Below are positions 7,672 through 15,551 of a stretch of DNA of 64,000 nt, piece after piece; within the stretch, counting starts at the first letter, position 1, and each line of letters opens with the position of its first letter. A program made the translations under genes and the position numbers. A model generated the notes under the pieces. It saw only the letters and a program-made list of their open reading frames with translations. It searched no databases and was not told the DNA's origin. The DNA comes from REEB506 sp040381035 (GTDB lineage Bacteria; Pseudomonadota; Alphaproteobacteria; Caulobacterales; Aquidulcibacteraceae), in assembly GCA_040381035.1 (NCBI GenBank), contig JBEIHY010000002.1, forward strand, positions 1-64,000, in the 5' to 3' direction.

Positions 7672-9360
7672 TCAGGGCTTCTTTTTACCCAAGCCTAGCC
7701 AGCCAAACAGCCCACCCTTCGGCTTGGCCACCGGCGACGGCGATGCTTTTGCATCATCCGGATCCGGATCAATACTGGGCATGGCCGTTGCCCCGCGCCG
7801 CGCCGCGCCCATTTGCGCGCCGGTGATGGTTTCTTTCAGGCGGCGCGCCACGCGGGCAGCGTCGCCGTCCCAAAACATCACGTCCTTGGTTGCCAATAGC
7901 GGCAGTTTCGTCAGGTCCGGCTTGCCGACGACCAGCGGTAGAACGGCTTTCTTGCCGGATGCCTCCAAGGCTAAAGCCGCATTCACTTCCAGCACCGGCC
8001 AATCTTTCGCCACCGAAGTCGAGGTAATCACGGCCAGCACATACTTGGCCGCGCCAAGCGCGGTGTTGATTTTGGCGGTGTAGTTTTCGCCCCAATTGAT
8101 ATGGTTCTCATCGAAGAAGACGCTGACGCCGATGGCCTCAAGCGCCTCGAAGATCGGCCGCGCGACGGCGGCTTTGTCTTCGCTGGCGTGGCTGATGAAG
8201 ACGTCGAAATCGGCGGCGCCGAAGGCTGCGCGGCGAATGGCCTTGGAGGGCTTCGGATCAAGCCCGGCGATGTCAGCGCAGAAACGCAGATAGGCCGGAT
8301 CGGCGCCGCCGCGGACCATTTTGAGGAACGCCAATTCGCCATAGAGGGCTGCTCGGAAATGGCGCGCTGGAGCCTTGATTGGCCCAGCGGCGGCGCGCAC
8401 ATAGTGCGCGACATGTTCGGCCGCCGCCGCCTCCAAACCGAACTTGCGCCAGGCATGGATCATCGCGCGCAAACGGCGCACCCGCTCGCGCGCGACATTG
8501 GTCTTGGCGTTGACCGTGAGCCCGGTGACAGATTGGCGCTGATGACGCGTTTGCACCCGCACCTTGGCGGGATTGACGGTGAATCCCGCGCGGATGATTT
8601 CCTGGGCGAGCTGCGGGCCGATGATCGGCGTCTGTTTGCCATTGGCGTCGCGCTCAAAAGCCAAAAGGCTTGCCGGCAGCGATCCTTGTGCGCCCGACAG
8701 GGTGATATCATCGGCGTAGCGCGAATATTTCAGGCGTGAACGGCGCGCCAGGCGCGACAGGCGCCGATCCAATTCCGCGGCCGCCATGCCCGACAGAATC
8801 GGCGAAGTCGGCGCGCCCTGGGGCAATTGGTTTTTGAACGTGACCAATTGGGCCATCACGGTTGCAGCTGAAGCGCCCATCTCAAATGGCGGGCTCATGA
8901 ACAAGCCGCGCACGCGGCCGAAATGCACGCTCGGAAAAAAGTCCTTCAGGTCGATGTTCAAGACGAGTGGCTGGCCGACATGGATAGCTGCATTGGAGAC
9001 AATCGAACGGCCTTTGAGAAAGCCGTGCGCATCCGGGTGGGGTTCGTAGAACTCCGTCAGCGCCTTCAGCGCTGTGCGCTGCCAGGTTTTCAGATCTGGA
9101 TGCGGCGCATAAAGCTGGCGCACGCCGCCGGTCTTCTTTGGAATTTCGCTGGCGCGGTAGCGGACGTCTTCCGGGGCTTTGTAGAGGAGATAGTTCAATT
9201 TGCTCTGGCCGGCGCCGAGAAACTCCGCGATGTCGCCGGCGGTGAGCAGGGGGGAACCATCGGTCTTGCGCAGCGCGGTTCGCGCAGGCGTGCGCTTGGG
9301 CGCTGAACCCGGTGCAGGCTCGCCCGCTGGGGGCGGCGTCAGCTCTTCAGGCTCGGGCAT
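7672..9360 (-). CDS. retron-type reverse transcriptase fused to a TIR domain
   Basis: A 562-residue two-domain protein. Residues 1-35 are a proline-rich leader. Residues about 40-345 form a retron reverse transcriptase: retron-specific NAAIH (N123...H127), catalytic LNIDLKD (D137), LPQGAPTSP (179-187), the YADD box (215-218) and the VTG motif (278-280). Residues about 384-505 form a TIR domain starting DFDVFISHASEDK, with the likely catalytic glutamate at 458 in WPVLEV; such domains commonly cleave NAD. A linker of about 40 residues ends in a short hydrophobic-basic tail. In retrons the enzyme copies an adjacent structured RNA into branched single-stranded DNA that restrains the effector until phage attack. 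Two candidate RNAs lie immediately upstream. The ribosome site GAGGGA and the ATG lie inside the arm of the nearer one. Retrons with TIR effectors have been reported; function here is inferred. Confidence 0.93.
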   Translation of the reverse strand: MPEPEELTPPPAGEPAPGSAPKRTPARTALRKTDGSPLLTAGDIAEFLGAGQSKLNYLLYKAPEDVRYRASEIPKKTGGVRQLYAPHPDLKTWQRTALKALTEFYEPHPDAHGFLKGRSIVSNAAIHVGQPLVLNIDLKDFFPSVHFGRVRGLFMSPPFEMGASAATVMAQLVTFKNQLPQGAPTSPILSGMAAAELDRRLSRLARRSRLKYSRYADDITLSGAQGSLPASLLAFERDANGKQTPIIGPQLAQEIIRAGFTVNPAKVRVQTRHQRQSVTGLTVNAKTNVARERVRRLRAMIHAWRKFGLEAAAAEHVAHYVRAAAGPIKAPARHFRAALYGELAFLKMVRGGADPAYLRFCADIAGLDPKPSKAIRRAAFGAADFDVFISHASEDKAAVARPIFEALEAIGVSVFFDENHINWGENYTAKINTALGAAKYVLAVITSTSVAKDWPVLEVNAALALEASGKKAVLPLVVGKPDLTKLPLLATKDVMFWDGDAARVARRLKETITGAQMGAARRGATAMPSIDPDPDDAKASPSPVAKPKGGLFGWLGLGKKKP

Positions 9361-9470
9361 CTCGTCCCTCGTTCCTTAACATGCATGGCCGGGCCTGCCC
9401 GGCCATGCATAAAGCGACAATTCTTATTCCGCCGCAGGATCAACAGCGGACGTAGAGAAACAAGATGCCC
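9355..9470 (-). ncRNA. candidate retron msr-msd RNA, unit A (proximal)
   Basis: Read on the minus strand, this unit has five parts. (1) A closing stem pairs 9455-9470 with 9355-9370: 16 pairs, three of them G-U. (2) An 8-bp stem with a 7-nt loop lies at 9428-9450. (3) There is an A/U-rich linker. (4) A perfect 14-bp hairpin with a 2-nt loop lies at 9381-9410 (arms 9381-9394 and 9397-9410). (5) The 10-base block GTTAAGGAAC precedes the closing arm. The three non-Watson-Crick closing pairs are G-U on this strand but C-A on the other, which supports minus-strand transcription. The layout a1-msr-msd-a2 matches retron RNAs, although the msd hairpin is short. The a2 arm overlaps the ribosome site and start codon of the reverse transcriptase. 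Confidence 0.82.
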
Positions 9471-9555
9471 TTGCCTAGCCGCGAGGCTAACCATCAGGCC
9501 GGCGCGGTCAAGTCTGTCTGTGCAGGATGAAGTGAGATCGCAGCGCCCTGTATCA
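9471..9555. other. 85-bp spacer between the two retron RNA units
   Basis: This stretch separates the two structured units and carries no ORF. It holds one small hairpin (TAGCC at 9476-9480 pairing with GGCTA at 9485-9489, loop GCGA). No T-run follows, so it does not look like an intrinsic terminator. No recognisable promoter elements were found. It may be a processing site between the two RNAs if they are co-transcribed. Confidence 0.5.
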
Positions 9556-9672
9556 TGACGTGGGCCGGTCGTTCCTTAACTGCGCGTACCGGGCTTCAGC
9601 CCGGTACGCGCAACGACAAACAATTTATATTCCGCCGCAGGATCGACAGCGGACGTAGACCGACCCACGCCA
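9556..9672 (-). ncRNA. candidate retron msr-msd RNA, unit B (distal)
   Basis: A second copy of the same architecture, offset by about 200 bases. The closing stem pairs 9658-9672 with 9556-9570 (15 pairs, two G-U on the minus strand). The 8-bp stem-loop at 9631-9653 differs from unit A by one loop base only. The perfect 15-bp hairpin with a 2-nt loop lies at 9581-9612, followed on the RNA by the same GTTAAGGAAC block (9571-9580). The closing arms and the long hairpin have quite different sequences from unit A yet keep full pairing. This is covariation and strong evidence that structure is what is conserved. Unit B is free of any coding sequence, unlike unit A. I could not identify its promoter. 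Confidence 0.82.
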
Positions 9673-9753
9673 AGATGACCAAAGCCTAATCGCGTCAAAC
9701 GCCGCCAGCAAGCCAGGCTTGCCGCGGGCGCTCAGCTGGCTTAAGCGGCGGGG

Positions 9754-10692
9754 ATGAGCACTGCATTTCTGTTTCCCGGCCAAGGCAGCCAAACGGTCGG
9801 CATGGGCAAGGCGCTGGCAACCGCTTTCGCCCCGGCCCGTCATGTGTTTCAAGAGATTGATGACGCTCTAGGCCAGAAGCTCTCCAAGCTGATCTGGGAG
9901 GGGCCGGAAGATCAGCTGACGCTGACCGCCAACGCCCAGCCGGCCTTGATGGCGGTAAGCCTGGCCGCGATTGCAGCGCTGGAGCACGAGTTCAAGGTTC
10001 CCATCGCCAAAGCCGTCTGCGCCGCCGGCCATAGCCTGGGCGAGTATTCCGCGCTTGCGGCGGCAAAAGCGTTCACGATTGCCGATACCGCGCGGCTGTT
10101 GCGCATTCGCGGCGACGCCATGCAGGCGGCGGTTCCTTTCGGCGAGGGCGCCATGGCGTCGCTGATCGGAAAGGTCGATGTGGCGCTGGCTGAAGAGATT
10201 GCCGCTGAAGGCGCCAAGGCCGGGGTGTGTGTCGTTGCCAATGACAATAATGTCGGCAATGTCGTCATCTCGGGCTCAAAAGCCGGCGTAGACGCCGCTA
10301 TCGCCGCCGCCAAAACCAAAGGTGCGCGCGCCATTCTTCTGAACGTGTCCGCGCCGTTCCATTCGCCGCTAATGGAGCCGGCCGCGCGGGCCATGGAAGA
10401 CGCGCTCGCGCGCGCCGAAATCGCCCCGCCTTTGGTTGCCGTCTACGCCAATGTCACCGCCGCGCCGACGCAAATTCCGGCCGACATCCGCCGGCTGCTG
10501 GTGGCGCAAGTCACCGGCCGCGTGCGCTGGCGCGAAAGCGTTGCGGCGATGTTTGACGCTGGCATGACCCGCTTTGTCGAAATCGGCGCCGGCAAAGTGC
10601 TTGCTGGCATGGTCAAACGCATTGCGCCCGACGCTGAGGCCTTGAGCTTGAACGAGCCGGCCGATTTGGAAGCGTTCGCGAAGGGGTACTAA
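9754..10692 (+). CDS. fabD: malonyl-CoA:acyl carrier protein transacylase
   Basis: A 312-residue enzyme that moves the malonyl group from CoA to acyl carrier protein, the entry step of fatty acid elongation. It opens with FLFPGQGSQTVGMG. The nucleophile lies in GHSLGEYSALAAA. The catalytic histidine lies in SAPFHSPLMEPA. ATG 9754 follows a GGCGGGG stretch. fabG follows after 56 bases, but the usual acpP and fabF are absent downstream, where a molybdenum hydroxylase operon begins. The upstream 80 bases must hold both its promoter and that of the divergently transcribed retron RNAs. Confidence 0.95.
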   Translation: MSTAFLFPGQGSQTVGMGKALATAFAPARHVFQEIDDALGQKLSKLIWEGPEDQLTLTANAQPALMAVSLAAIAALEHEFKVPIAKAVCAAGHSLGEYSALAAAKAFTIADTARLLRIRGDAMQAAVPFGEGAMASLIGKVDVALAEEIAAEGAKAGVCVVANDNNVGNVVISGSKAGVDAAIAAAKTKGARAILLNVSAPFHSPLMEPAARAMEDALARAEIAPPLVAVYANVTAAPTQIPADIRRLLVAQVTGRVRWRESVAAMFDAGMTRFVEIGAGKVLAGMVKRIAPDAEALSLNEPADLEAFAKGY

Positions 10693-10701
10693 CTTCTGAT
10701 G

Positions 10702-10728
10702 CCCCTCTCCCAACTTGGGGGAGAGGGG
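10702..10728. repeat. G/C-rich inverted repeat between fabD and fabG
   Basis: A perfect 10-bp inverted repeat (CCCCTCTCCC at 10702-10711 and its complement at 10719-10728) with a 7-base loop in the fabD-fabG gap. No T-run follows, only GGTT, so it is a poor terminator. The sequence type resembles short palindromic elements scattered between genes in many alphaproteobacteria. It may instead stabilise the fabD message. Confidence 0.75.
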
Positions 10729-10748
10729 TTAAGCTGACCGGAGTCGCC

Positions 10749-11492
10749 ATGTTCGACCTTACCAACAAAACCGCCCTCATCACCGGCGCCTCTGGCGGCA
10801 TTGGCGGGGCGATTGCGCGCGCATTTCACCGGCAGGGGGCAAAGCTCGGCCTGTCCGGCACCCGGATTGACGCGTTAGAAAAGCTCAACGTCGAGCTGGG
10901 CGGCGGCCATGCGATCATGCCGTGCAATTTGAGCGATGCGGCGGCGGTGGATGGGCTGGTTGACCAAGCGCTGAGCGCCTTGGGCGGCCGGCTTGATATT
11001 CTCGTCGCCAATGCCGGCGTGACCAAGGACGGTTTGCTGCTGCGCATGAAGGACGATGATTTTCAATCCGTGCTGAAGATCAATCTGGAAGCCTATTTCC
11101 GCTTGGCGCGGGCGGCGCTCAAACCGATGATGCTGAAGCAGCGCGCCGGCCGCATCGTCGCGATCACCTCGGTTGTGGGCGTCACCGGCAATCCCGGCCA
11201 GACCAATTACGCCGCTTCTAAAGCCGGGATGATCGGCTTTACCAAGTCGCTGGCGCAGGAAGCCGCCACGCGCGGGGTGACCGCCAACTGCATCGCGCCG
11301 GGCTTTATCGGCTCGGCGATGACCGATGCGCTGAACGAGCAACAGAAAGAAGCGATCCTCACCCGCATCCCGGCCGGCCGGCTTGGCGGCGCCGATGAGG
11401 TCGCGGCGGCGGCGGTCTATCTCGCCAGCGACGAGGCCGCTTATGTCACCGGCCAGACCTTGCACGTGAATGGCGGTATGGCGATGCCGTGA
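10749..11492 (+). CDS. fabG: 3-oxoacyl-ACP reductase
   Basis: A 247-residue NADPH-dependent SDR that reduces 3-oxoacyl-ACP in fatty acid elongation. Features are LITGASGGIGGAIA at the N-terminus, VANAGVT (the NAG motif), the catalytic SVVGVTGNPGQTNYAASKAG segment carrying serine, tyrosine and lysine, and the C-terminal VTGQTLHVNGGMAMP typical of FabG. It is co-directional with fabD, 56 bases downstream across a short palindrome. Its length and termini are standard. Confidence 0.94.
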   Translation: MFDLTNKTALITGASGGIGGAIARAFHRQGAKLGLSGTRIDALEKLNVELGGGHAIMPCNLSDAAAVDGLVDQALSALGGRLDILVANAGVTKDGLLLRMKDDDFQSVLKINLEAYFRLARAALKPMMLKQRAGRIVAITSVVGVTGNPGQTNYAASKAGMIGFTKSLAQEAATRGVTANCIAPGFIGSAMTDALNEQQKEAILTRIPAGRLGGADEVAAAAVYLASDEAAYVTGQTLHVNGGMAMP

Positions 11493-11598
11493 TAGGTTGA
11501 CGTGGCGGGTGAAGGCGACGTTTTTTCTTCACTGGACAAGGCTGCAAAAATCGCCATTTTCTGCACGCTGCGGTCGTTTGCGCCCGGGAGATTGAGGC

Positions 11599-12081
11599 AT
11601 GGCGATCACGCTCAACATCAATGGTCAGGATCGGCAGCTGGACGCGCCGGGCGATACGCCGCTGCTGTGGGCGCTGCGCGATGACTTGAAGCTGACCGGC
11701 ACGAAATATGGCTGCGGCATTGCCCAGTGCGGCGCGTGCACGGTGCATGTCGATGGCCAGCCGATCCGCGCCTGTTCAACCCCGATTGAGGGCCTGGCCG
11801 GCACAAAGATTGTCACCATCGAGGGGCTGGCGGCTGCGGGCGACCATCCGGTGCAGGAGGCCTGGCGCAAGCTTGACGTCGTGCAGTGCGGCTATTGCCA
11901 GTCTGGCCAGATCATGAGCGCCGCGGCGCTGCTGGCCAATACGCCCAAACCGACGGACGCCGATATCGATGCGGCGATGGCGGGCAATGTCTGCCGCTGC
12001 GCCAGCTATGCGCGCGTGCGCGCCGCCATCAAAGAAGCGGCCGGCATGAACAGCGCGGCTGCGCCGGCGCAGAAAGGCTAA
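11599..12081 (+). CDS. iorA: [2Fe-2S] subunit of a molybdenum hydroxylase (isoquinoline 1-oxidoreductase alpha type)
   Basis: A 160-residue iron-sulfur subunit that passes electrons from the molybdenum site to an acceptor. The plant-ferredoxin cluster ligands are in KYGCGIAQCGACTVH and a later cysteine (PIRACST). The second cluster ligands are in QCGYCQSGQIM and GNVCRCASYARVR. This two-cluster layout is that of the small subunit of xanthine oxidase-family enzymes that lack a FAD subunit. The large subunit follows after 11 bases. The gene symbol denotes the family type; the natural substrate (an aldehyde or N-heterocycle) is unknown. Confidence 0.88.
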   Translation: MAITLNINGQDRQLDAPGDTPLLWALRDDLKLTGTKYGCGIAQCGACTVHVDGQPIRACSTPIEGLAGTKIVTIEGLAAAGDHPVQEAWRKLDVVQCGYCQSGQIMSAAALLANTPKPTDADIDAAMAGNVCRCASYARVRAAIKEAAGMNSAAAPAQKG

Positions 12082-12092
12082 GGTGCGCGATC

Positions 12093-14240
12093 ATGACCAA
12101 GCACACGGATCTTTCACTGTCGCGCCGCGGCTTCCTGCTCACCAGCGCTGTTGTCGCCGGCGGTTTCGCGGTTGGCTGTTCGCCCGCAAGCGGCGCCAAG
12201 GGCGGAGCCGGCGCCATCTTCAACCCTTTCGTGCGGATCGATGCCGAAGGCGTCGTCACCGTCATCGCTAAGCACATTGAATTCGGCCAGGGCACGCACA
12301 CGGGCCTTGCCGCGATTGTCGCTGAAGAACTCGACGCCGATTGGTCCAAAGTGAAGGCCGAAGCCGCGCCGGCCGACCTCGACGTTTATTACAATACCGT
12401 CTTCGGCAAGGGGAATATGGGTACTGGCGGATCGAGCGCCATCGCCAATTCCTGGCTGCAGTACCGCGCCGCCGCCGCCGGCGCCCGCGCCATGCTTGTA
12501 GAGGCCGCGGCCAAGAAATTGGGTTTGGCCGCTTCCGACCTCACCGTGAAAGACGGCGTGATCAGCGCCGGCGACAAGAAAGCCACCTTCGCCGAGCTTG
12601 CCGGCGCCGCCGCCAAGCTGAAACCGCCGGCTGAGCCGAAGCTGAAGGATGCAGCCCAGTTCACGCTGATTGGCACCGATCGCGTCCGCCGGCTCGACAA
12701 TGGCGAAAAAACCACCGGCAAAGCGATCTTCACGATCGATAAGAAGCCGGACGGCGAGCGCACCGCCCTGATCGCGCGGGCGCCAAAATTCGGCGCCGCG
12801 GTGAAAAGCTTTGATGCGGCCGAAGCCAAGAAGGTTCCCGGCGTCGTGAATGTGGTGCAGGTCCCGTCGGGCGTCGCGGTCGTTGCCAAGGATTTCTGGT
12901 CCGCCAAGAAGGGCCGCGACGCGCTGAAAGTGGAATGGGATTTCGCCAATGCCGAAACCCGCTCTAGCGCACAGCTGTTTGACGAGTTCAGAAAGCTCGC
13001 CGCCACGCCCGGCCCGGAGAAGGTTCAGTCCAAAGGCGACGCCGGCGCGGCGATGAAGAAGGCCGCGCGGGTGGTTAAGGGGACGTTTGAGTTCCCCTAT
13101 CTTGCCCACGCCACGATGGAGCCGATGAACGCCATCGCTCAGATCAAGGATGGCGCGGTGCATGTCTGGACCGGCAGCCAGTTTCCAAGCATTGACAAGC
13201 CGACTGCGGCCGGCATTGCCGGCGTTGATCCGTCCAAGGTCACCATCGACACGCTGATGACGGGCGGCAGCTTCGGTCGGCGCGCCAATTTCCAGGCGGA
13301 CTTCGTCGCAGATGCGGTCGCGGTTGCCAAAGCGATGGGCGATGGTCAGCCCGTGCTGGTGCAGTGGACCCGCGAAGACGACATGACCGGCGGCAAGTAT
13401 CGCCCGATGGTCGTGCATCACGTCGAGGCGGGCTTGGACAAAGCCGGCAATATCGTTGCCTGGAAGCATGTGATTGTCTCGCAGCCGGTTCTGGCCGGCA
13501 CGCCGTTCAATCCGCCGGGCCAACCCGATGGCAGCGTCGTCGAAGGGGCCCACAAGTCGCCCTATCTGGAGACCGTCGCCGATCACGATATCACCGCCCA
13601 CTACGCCCAGGTTGGCGTGCCGGTTTTGTGGTGGCGCTCGGTCGGCCACACCCATACCGCCCACGTGATGGAGCACATGATTGATCTGTGCGCGGGCGCT
13701 GCGCGCAAGGATCCGGTTGCCTATCGCCGCCAACTGCTCGCCAAGGCGCCGCGCCATCTCGGCGCGCTCAATCTGGCGGTGGAGAAGTCCGGCTATCCCA
13801 AATCGCTCGGCCGCGGCCATAGTCTTGGCGTCGCGGTGCATGAGAGCTTCGGCTCGATCGTGGCGATGGTCGCTGATGTGACGATGGCCGGGGGCGCGCC
13901 CAAGGTTCACAAAGTCACGGTTGCGGTTGATTGCGGCATTGCGGTTTCGCCTAACCAGATCGCCGCGCAGATGGAAGGCGGCCTTGGCTATGGCCTTGGG
14001 GCGGCGCTGTATGACCAGATCACGCTGACCAATGGCGAAGTCGATCAGAATAACTTCGACACCTATCCTTCGCTGCGCATCAGCGACATGCCGGCGGTGG
14101 ATACCCACATCGTGCCATCGACCAACCCGCCTTCTGGCGTCGGCGAACCCGGCACGCCGCCGATCGCGCCGGCTGTCGCCAATGCCGTGCTCGCCGCCAC
14201 TGGAAAGGCGACGTTCAAACTGCCGTTCAGGCCGGCATGA
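12093..14240 (+). CDS. iorB: molybdopterin-binding large subunit of a molybdenum hydroxylase (isoquinoline 1-oxidoreductase beta type)
   Basis: A 715-residue catalytic subunit of the xanthine oxidase family that hydroxylates its substrate with water-derived oxygen. It starts with a twin-arginine signal (SRRGFLLTSAVVAGG). A cysteine follows at AVGCSP, which could act as a lipobox, so the enzyme may be an exported, membrane-tethered lipoprotein. Cofactor-contact segments include GTGGSSAIANSW, MTGGSFGRRA and GVGEPGTPPIAPAVANA, where the last carries the conserved glutamate. ATG 12093 has AAGGTG eight bases upstream; the frame is open further upstream but overlaps iorA. It lies at the head of a complete molybdenum cofactor gene run, and this class normally needs the cytidine dinucleotide cofactor. 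Confidence 0.88.
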   Translation: MTKHTDLSLSRRGFLLTSAVVAGGFAVGCSPASGAKGGAGAIFNPFVRIDAEGVVTVIAKHIEFGQGTHTGLAAIVAEELDADWSKVKAEAAPADLDVYYNTVFGKGNMGTGGSSAIANSWLQYRAAAAGARAMLVEAAAKKLGLAASDLTVKDGVISAGDKKATFAELAGAAAKLKPPAEPKLKDAAQFTLIGTDRVRRLDNGEKTTGKAIFTIDKKPDGERTALIARAPKFGAAVKSFDAAEAKKVPGVVNVVQVPSGVAVVAKDFWSAKKGRDALKVEWDFANAETRSSAQLFDEFRKLAATPGPEKVQSKGDAGAAMKKAARVVKGTFEFPYLAHATMEPMNAIAQIKDGAVHVWTGSQFPSIDKPTAAGIAGVDPSKVTIDTLMTGGSFGRRANFQADFVADAVAVAKAMGDGQPVLVQWTREDDMTGGKYRPMVVHHVEAGLDKAGNIVAWKHVIVSQPVLAGTPFNPPGQPDGSVVEGAHKSPYLETVADHDITAHYAQVGVPVLWWRSVGHTHTAHVMEHMIDLCAGAARKDPVAYRRQLLAKAPRHLGALNLAVEKSGYPKSLGRGHSLGVAVHESFGSIVAMVADVTMAGGAPKVHKVTVAVDCGIAVSPNQIAAQMEGGLGYGLGAALYDQITLTNGEVDQNNFDTYPSLRISDMPAVDTHIVPSTNPPSGVGEPGTPPIAPAVANAVLAATGKATFKLPFRPA

Positions 14241-14280
14241 GGCTTGGCGTTGATCACATCGCCAAAAGTGGGGCGGCGCG

Positions 14281-15309
14281 ATGAGCGCTGCCCCGACGTT
14301 TGACGCTGCCGCAGCCGCGCCTGTGCTGATCGATCCGTTTGGCCGAGCGATCAGCTATCTGCGGGTGTCGGTGACGGATCGCTGCGATCTGCGCTGCACA
14401 TATTGCATGGCGGAGCAGATGAGTTTTCTGCCGAAGTCCGATCTGCTCAGCTTTGAAGAACTCGATCGTCTTTGTTCGGCCTTCATCGCCAAGGGCGTGC
14501 GCAAGCTGCGCCTGACAGGCGGTGAGCCGCTGGTGCGCAAGGACGTGATGGCGCTGATCGAAAGCCTGTCGCGCAAACTCAGCCTGGGCCTCGAAGAACT
14601 GACTCTGACCACCAACGGCACGCAGCTCGCCAAACATGCTGGCCGGCTCGCTGATCTCGGCGTGCGGCGGATCAATGTCAGCCTCGACACCCTGGACCGC
14701 GCCACATTTGCCCGCATCGCCCGGCGCGATCTCTTGCCCGCCGTGCTGGAAGGCATCGACGCCGCCGACCGCGCCGGTCTCCAAGTGAAGATCAACACCG
14801 TGGCCTTAGCGAAGGACAATGCCGGCGAAATCCCGGCGCTGATTCAGTGGGCCCATAACCGCGGCTTTGACATGACCCTGATCGAAACCATGCCGATGGG
14901 CGAGGTCGAGGGCGATCGCATCGATCAATTCTTGTCGCTGAAACAGGTCGAACGCGACTTGCAATCTTTCTGGACGCTTGACGCGTTGCCTGACCGCACC
15001 GGCGGCCCGGCGCGCTATGTGCGCATCGTTGAGACCGGTGGCCGGCTCGGCTTCATCACGCCGTTGACGCACAATTTCTGCGAAAGCTGCAACCGCGTGC
15101 GGCTGACCTGCATCGGCACGCTTTATATGTGCCTCGGCCAAGAAGACGCCGCCGATCTGCGCAGTGTGGTGCGCAGCGGCGCCGATGATGCAGTGCTTGG
15201 CGCAGCAATTGATGAAGCGATCAGCCGCAAGCCCAAGGGCCATGATTTCGTGGTTGATCGTCTCGGCCGCCCGTCTGTGGCGCGCCATATGTCGGTGACC
15301 GGCGGATGA
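14281..15309 (+). CDS. moaA: GTP 3',8-cyclase (radical SAM)
   Basis: A 342-residue radical SAM enzyme that, with MoaC, turns GTP into cyclic pyranopterin monophosphate. The N-terminal [4Fe-4S] cysteines lie in CDLRCTYC and the C-terminal cluster cysteines in FCESCNRVRLTCIGTLYMC. The TGGEPLVRKD segment follows the SAM-binding pattern, and the chain ends with the essential GG dipeptide. It begins 40 bases after iorB. It overlaps moaD by four bases (ATGA), opening a long, translationally coupled run of molybdenum genes. Confidence 0.95.
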   Translation: MSAAPTFDAAAAAPVLIDPFGRAISYLRVSVTDRCDLRCTYCMAEQMSFLPKSDLLSFEELDRLCSAFIAKGVRKLRLTGGEPLVRKDVMALIESLSRKLSLGLEELTLTTNGTQLAKHAGRLADLGVRRINVSLDTLDRATFARIARRDLLPAVLEGIDAADRAGLQVKINTVALAKDNAGEIPALIQWAHNRGFDMTLIETMPMGEVEGDRIDQFLSLKQVERDLQSFWTLDALPDRTGGPARYVRIVETGGRLGFITPLTHNFCESCNRVRLTCIGTLYMCLGQEDAADLRSVVRSGADDAVLGAAIDEAISRKPKGHDFVVDRLGRPSVARHMSVTGG

Positions 15310-15548
15310 GCGTCACGGTGCAGTTTCTCGGCCGCCTGCGCGACATTGCCGGCGCCCGCAGCCATACCACGCAACCCGGAAAATCCGTATCTGCCTATAT
15401 CGCCACCCAGCCGCCGGGCCTGGCGCAAGCGCTTGCCGCGCCAGGCATAGCGGTGGCGCTGAACAAGCAGGTTTTGGCCCGCGGCGCCGATCCTGTGCTC
15501 AAGGCCGGCGACGAACTGGCCTTTATGCCGCCCTTCAGCGGAGGATAG
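15306..15548 (+). CDS. moaD: molybdopterin synthase sulfur-carrier subunit
   Basis: An 80-residue ubiquitin-fold protein. Its C-terminal FMPPFSGG carries the glycine that is adenylated and turned into a thiocarboxylate, giving sulfur to the pterin dithiolene. The length is typical. It overlaps moaA by four bases. Its partner subunit moaE lies 2.1 kb downstream, beyond the modABC transporter genes, within the same run. Confidence 0.92.
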   Translation: MSVTVQFLGRLRDIAGARSHTTQPGKSVSAYIATQPPGLAQALAAPGIAVALNKQVLARGADPVLKAGDELAFMPPFSGG

Positions 15549-15551
15549 ACG

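Noticed and set aside
7672..9360. Diversity-generating retroelement or group II intron reverse transcriptase
   Set aside because: The RT has the retron NAxxH and VTG motifs. No template/variable repeat pair or target gene is present, and there is no maturase domain or intron RNA.
9355..9672. Inverted repeats as simple terminators, REP elements or transposon ends
   Set aside because: The hairpins lack T-runs. The units have outer closing stems with strand-specific wobble pairs and lie directly before a retron RT, which terminators or REP sequences would not explain.
10702..10728. Rho-independent terminator after fabD
   Set aside because: The stem is strong but no T-run follows, and fabG lies just downstream in the same direction.
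12114..14108. A 664-codon open frame on the minus strand
   Set aside because: Fully antisense to iorB, which has clear family motifs and a ribosome site; the antisense product resembles nothing.
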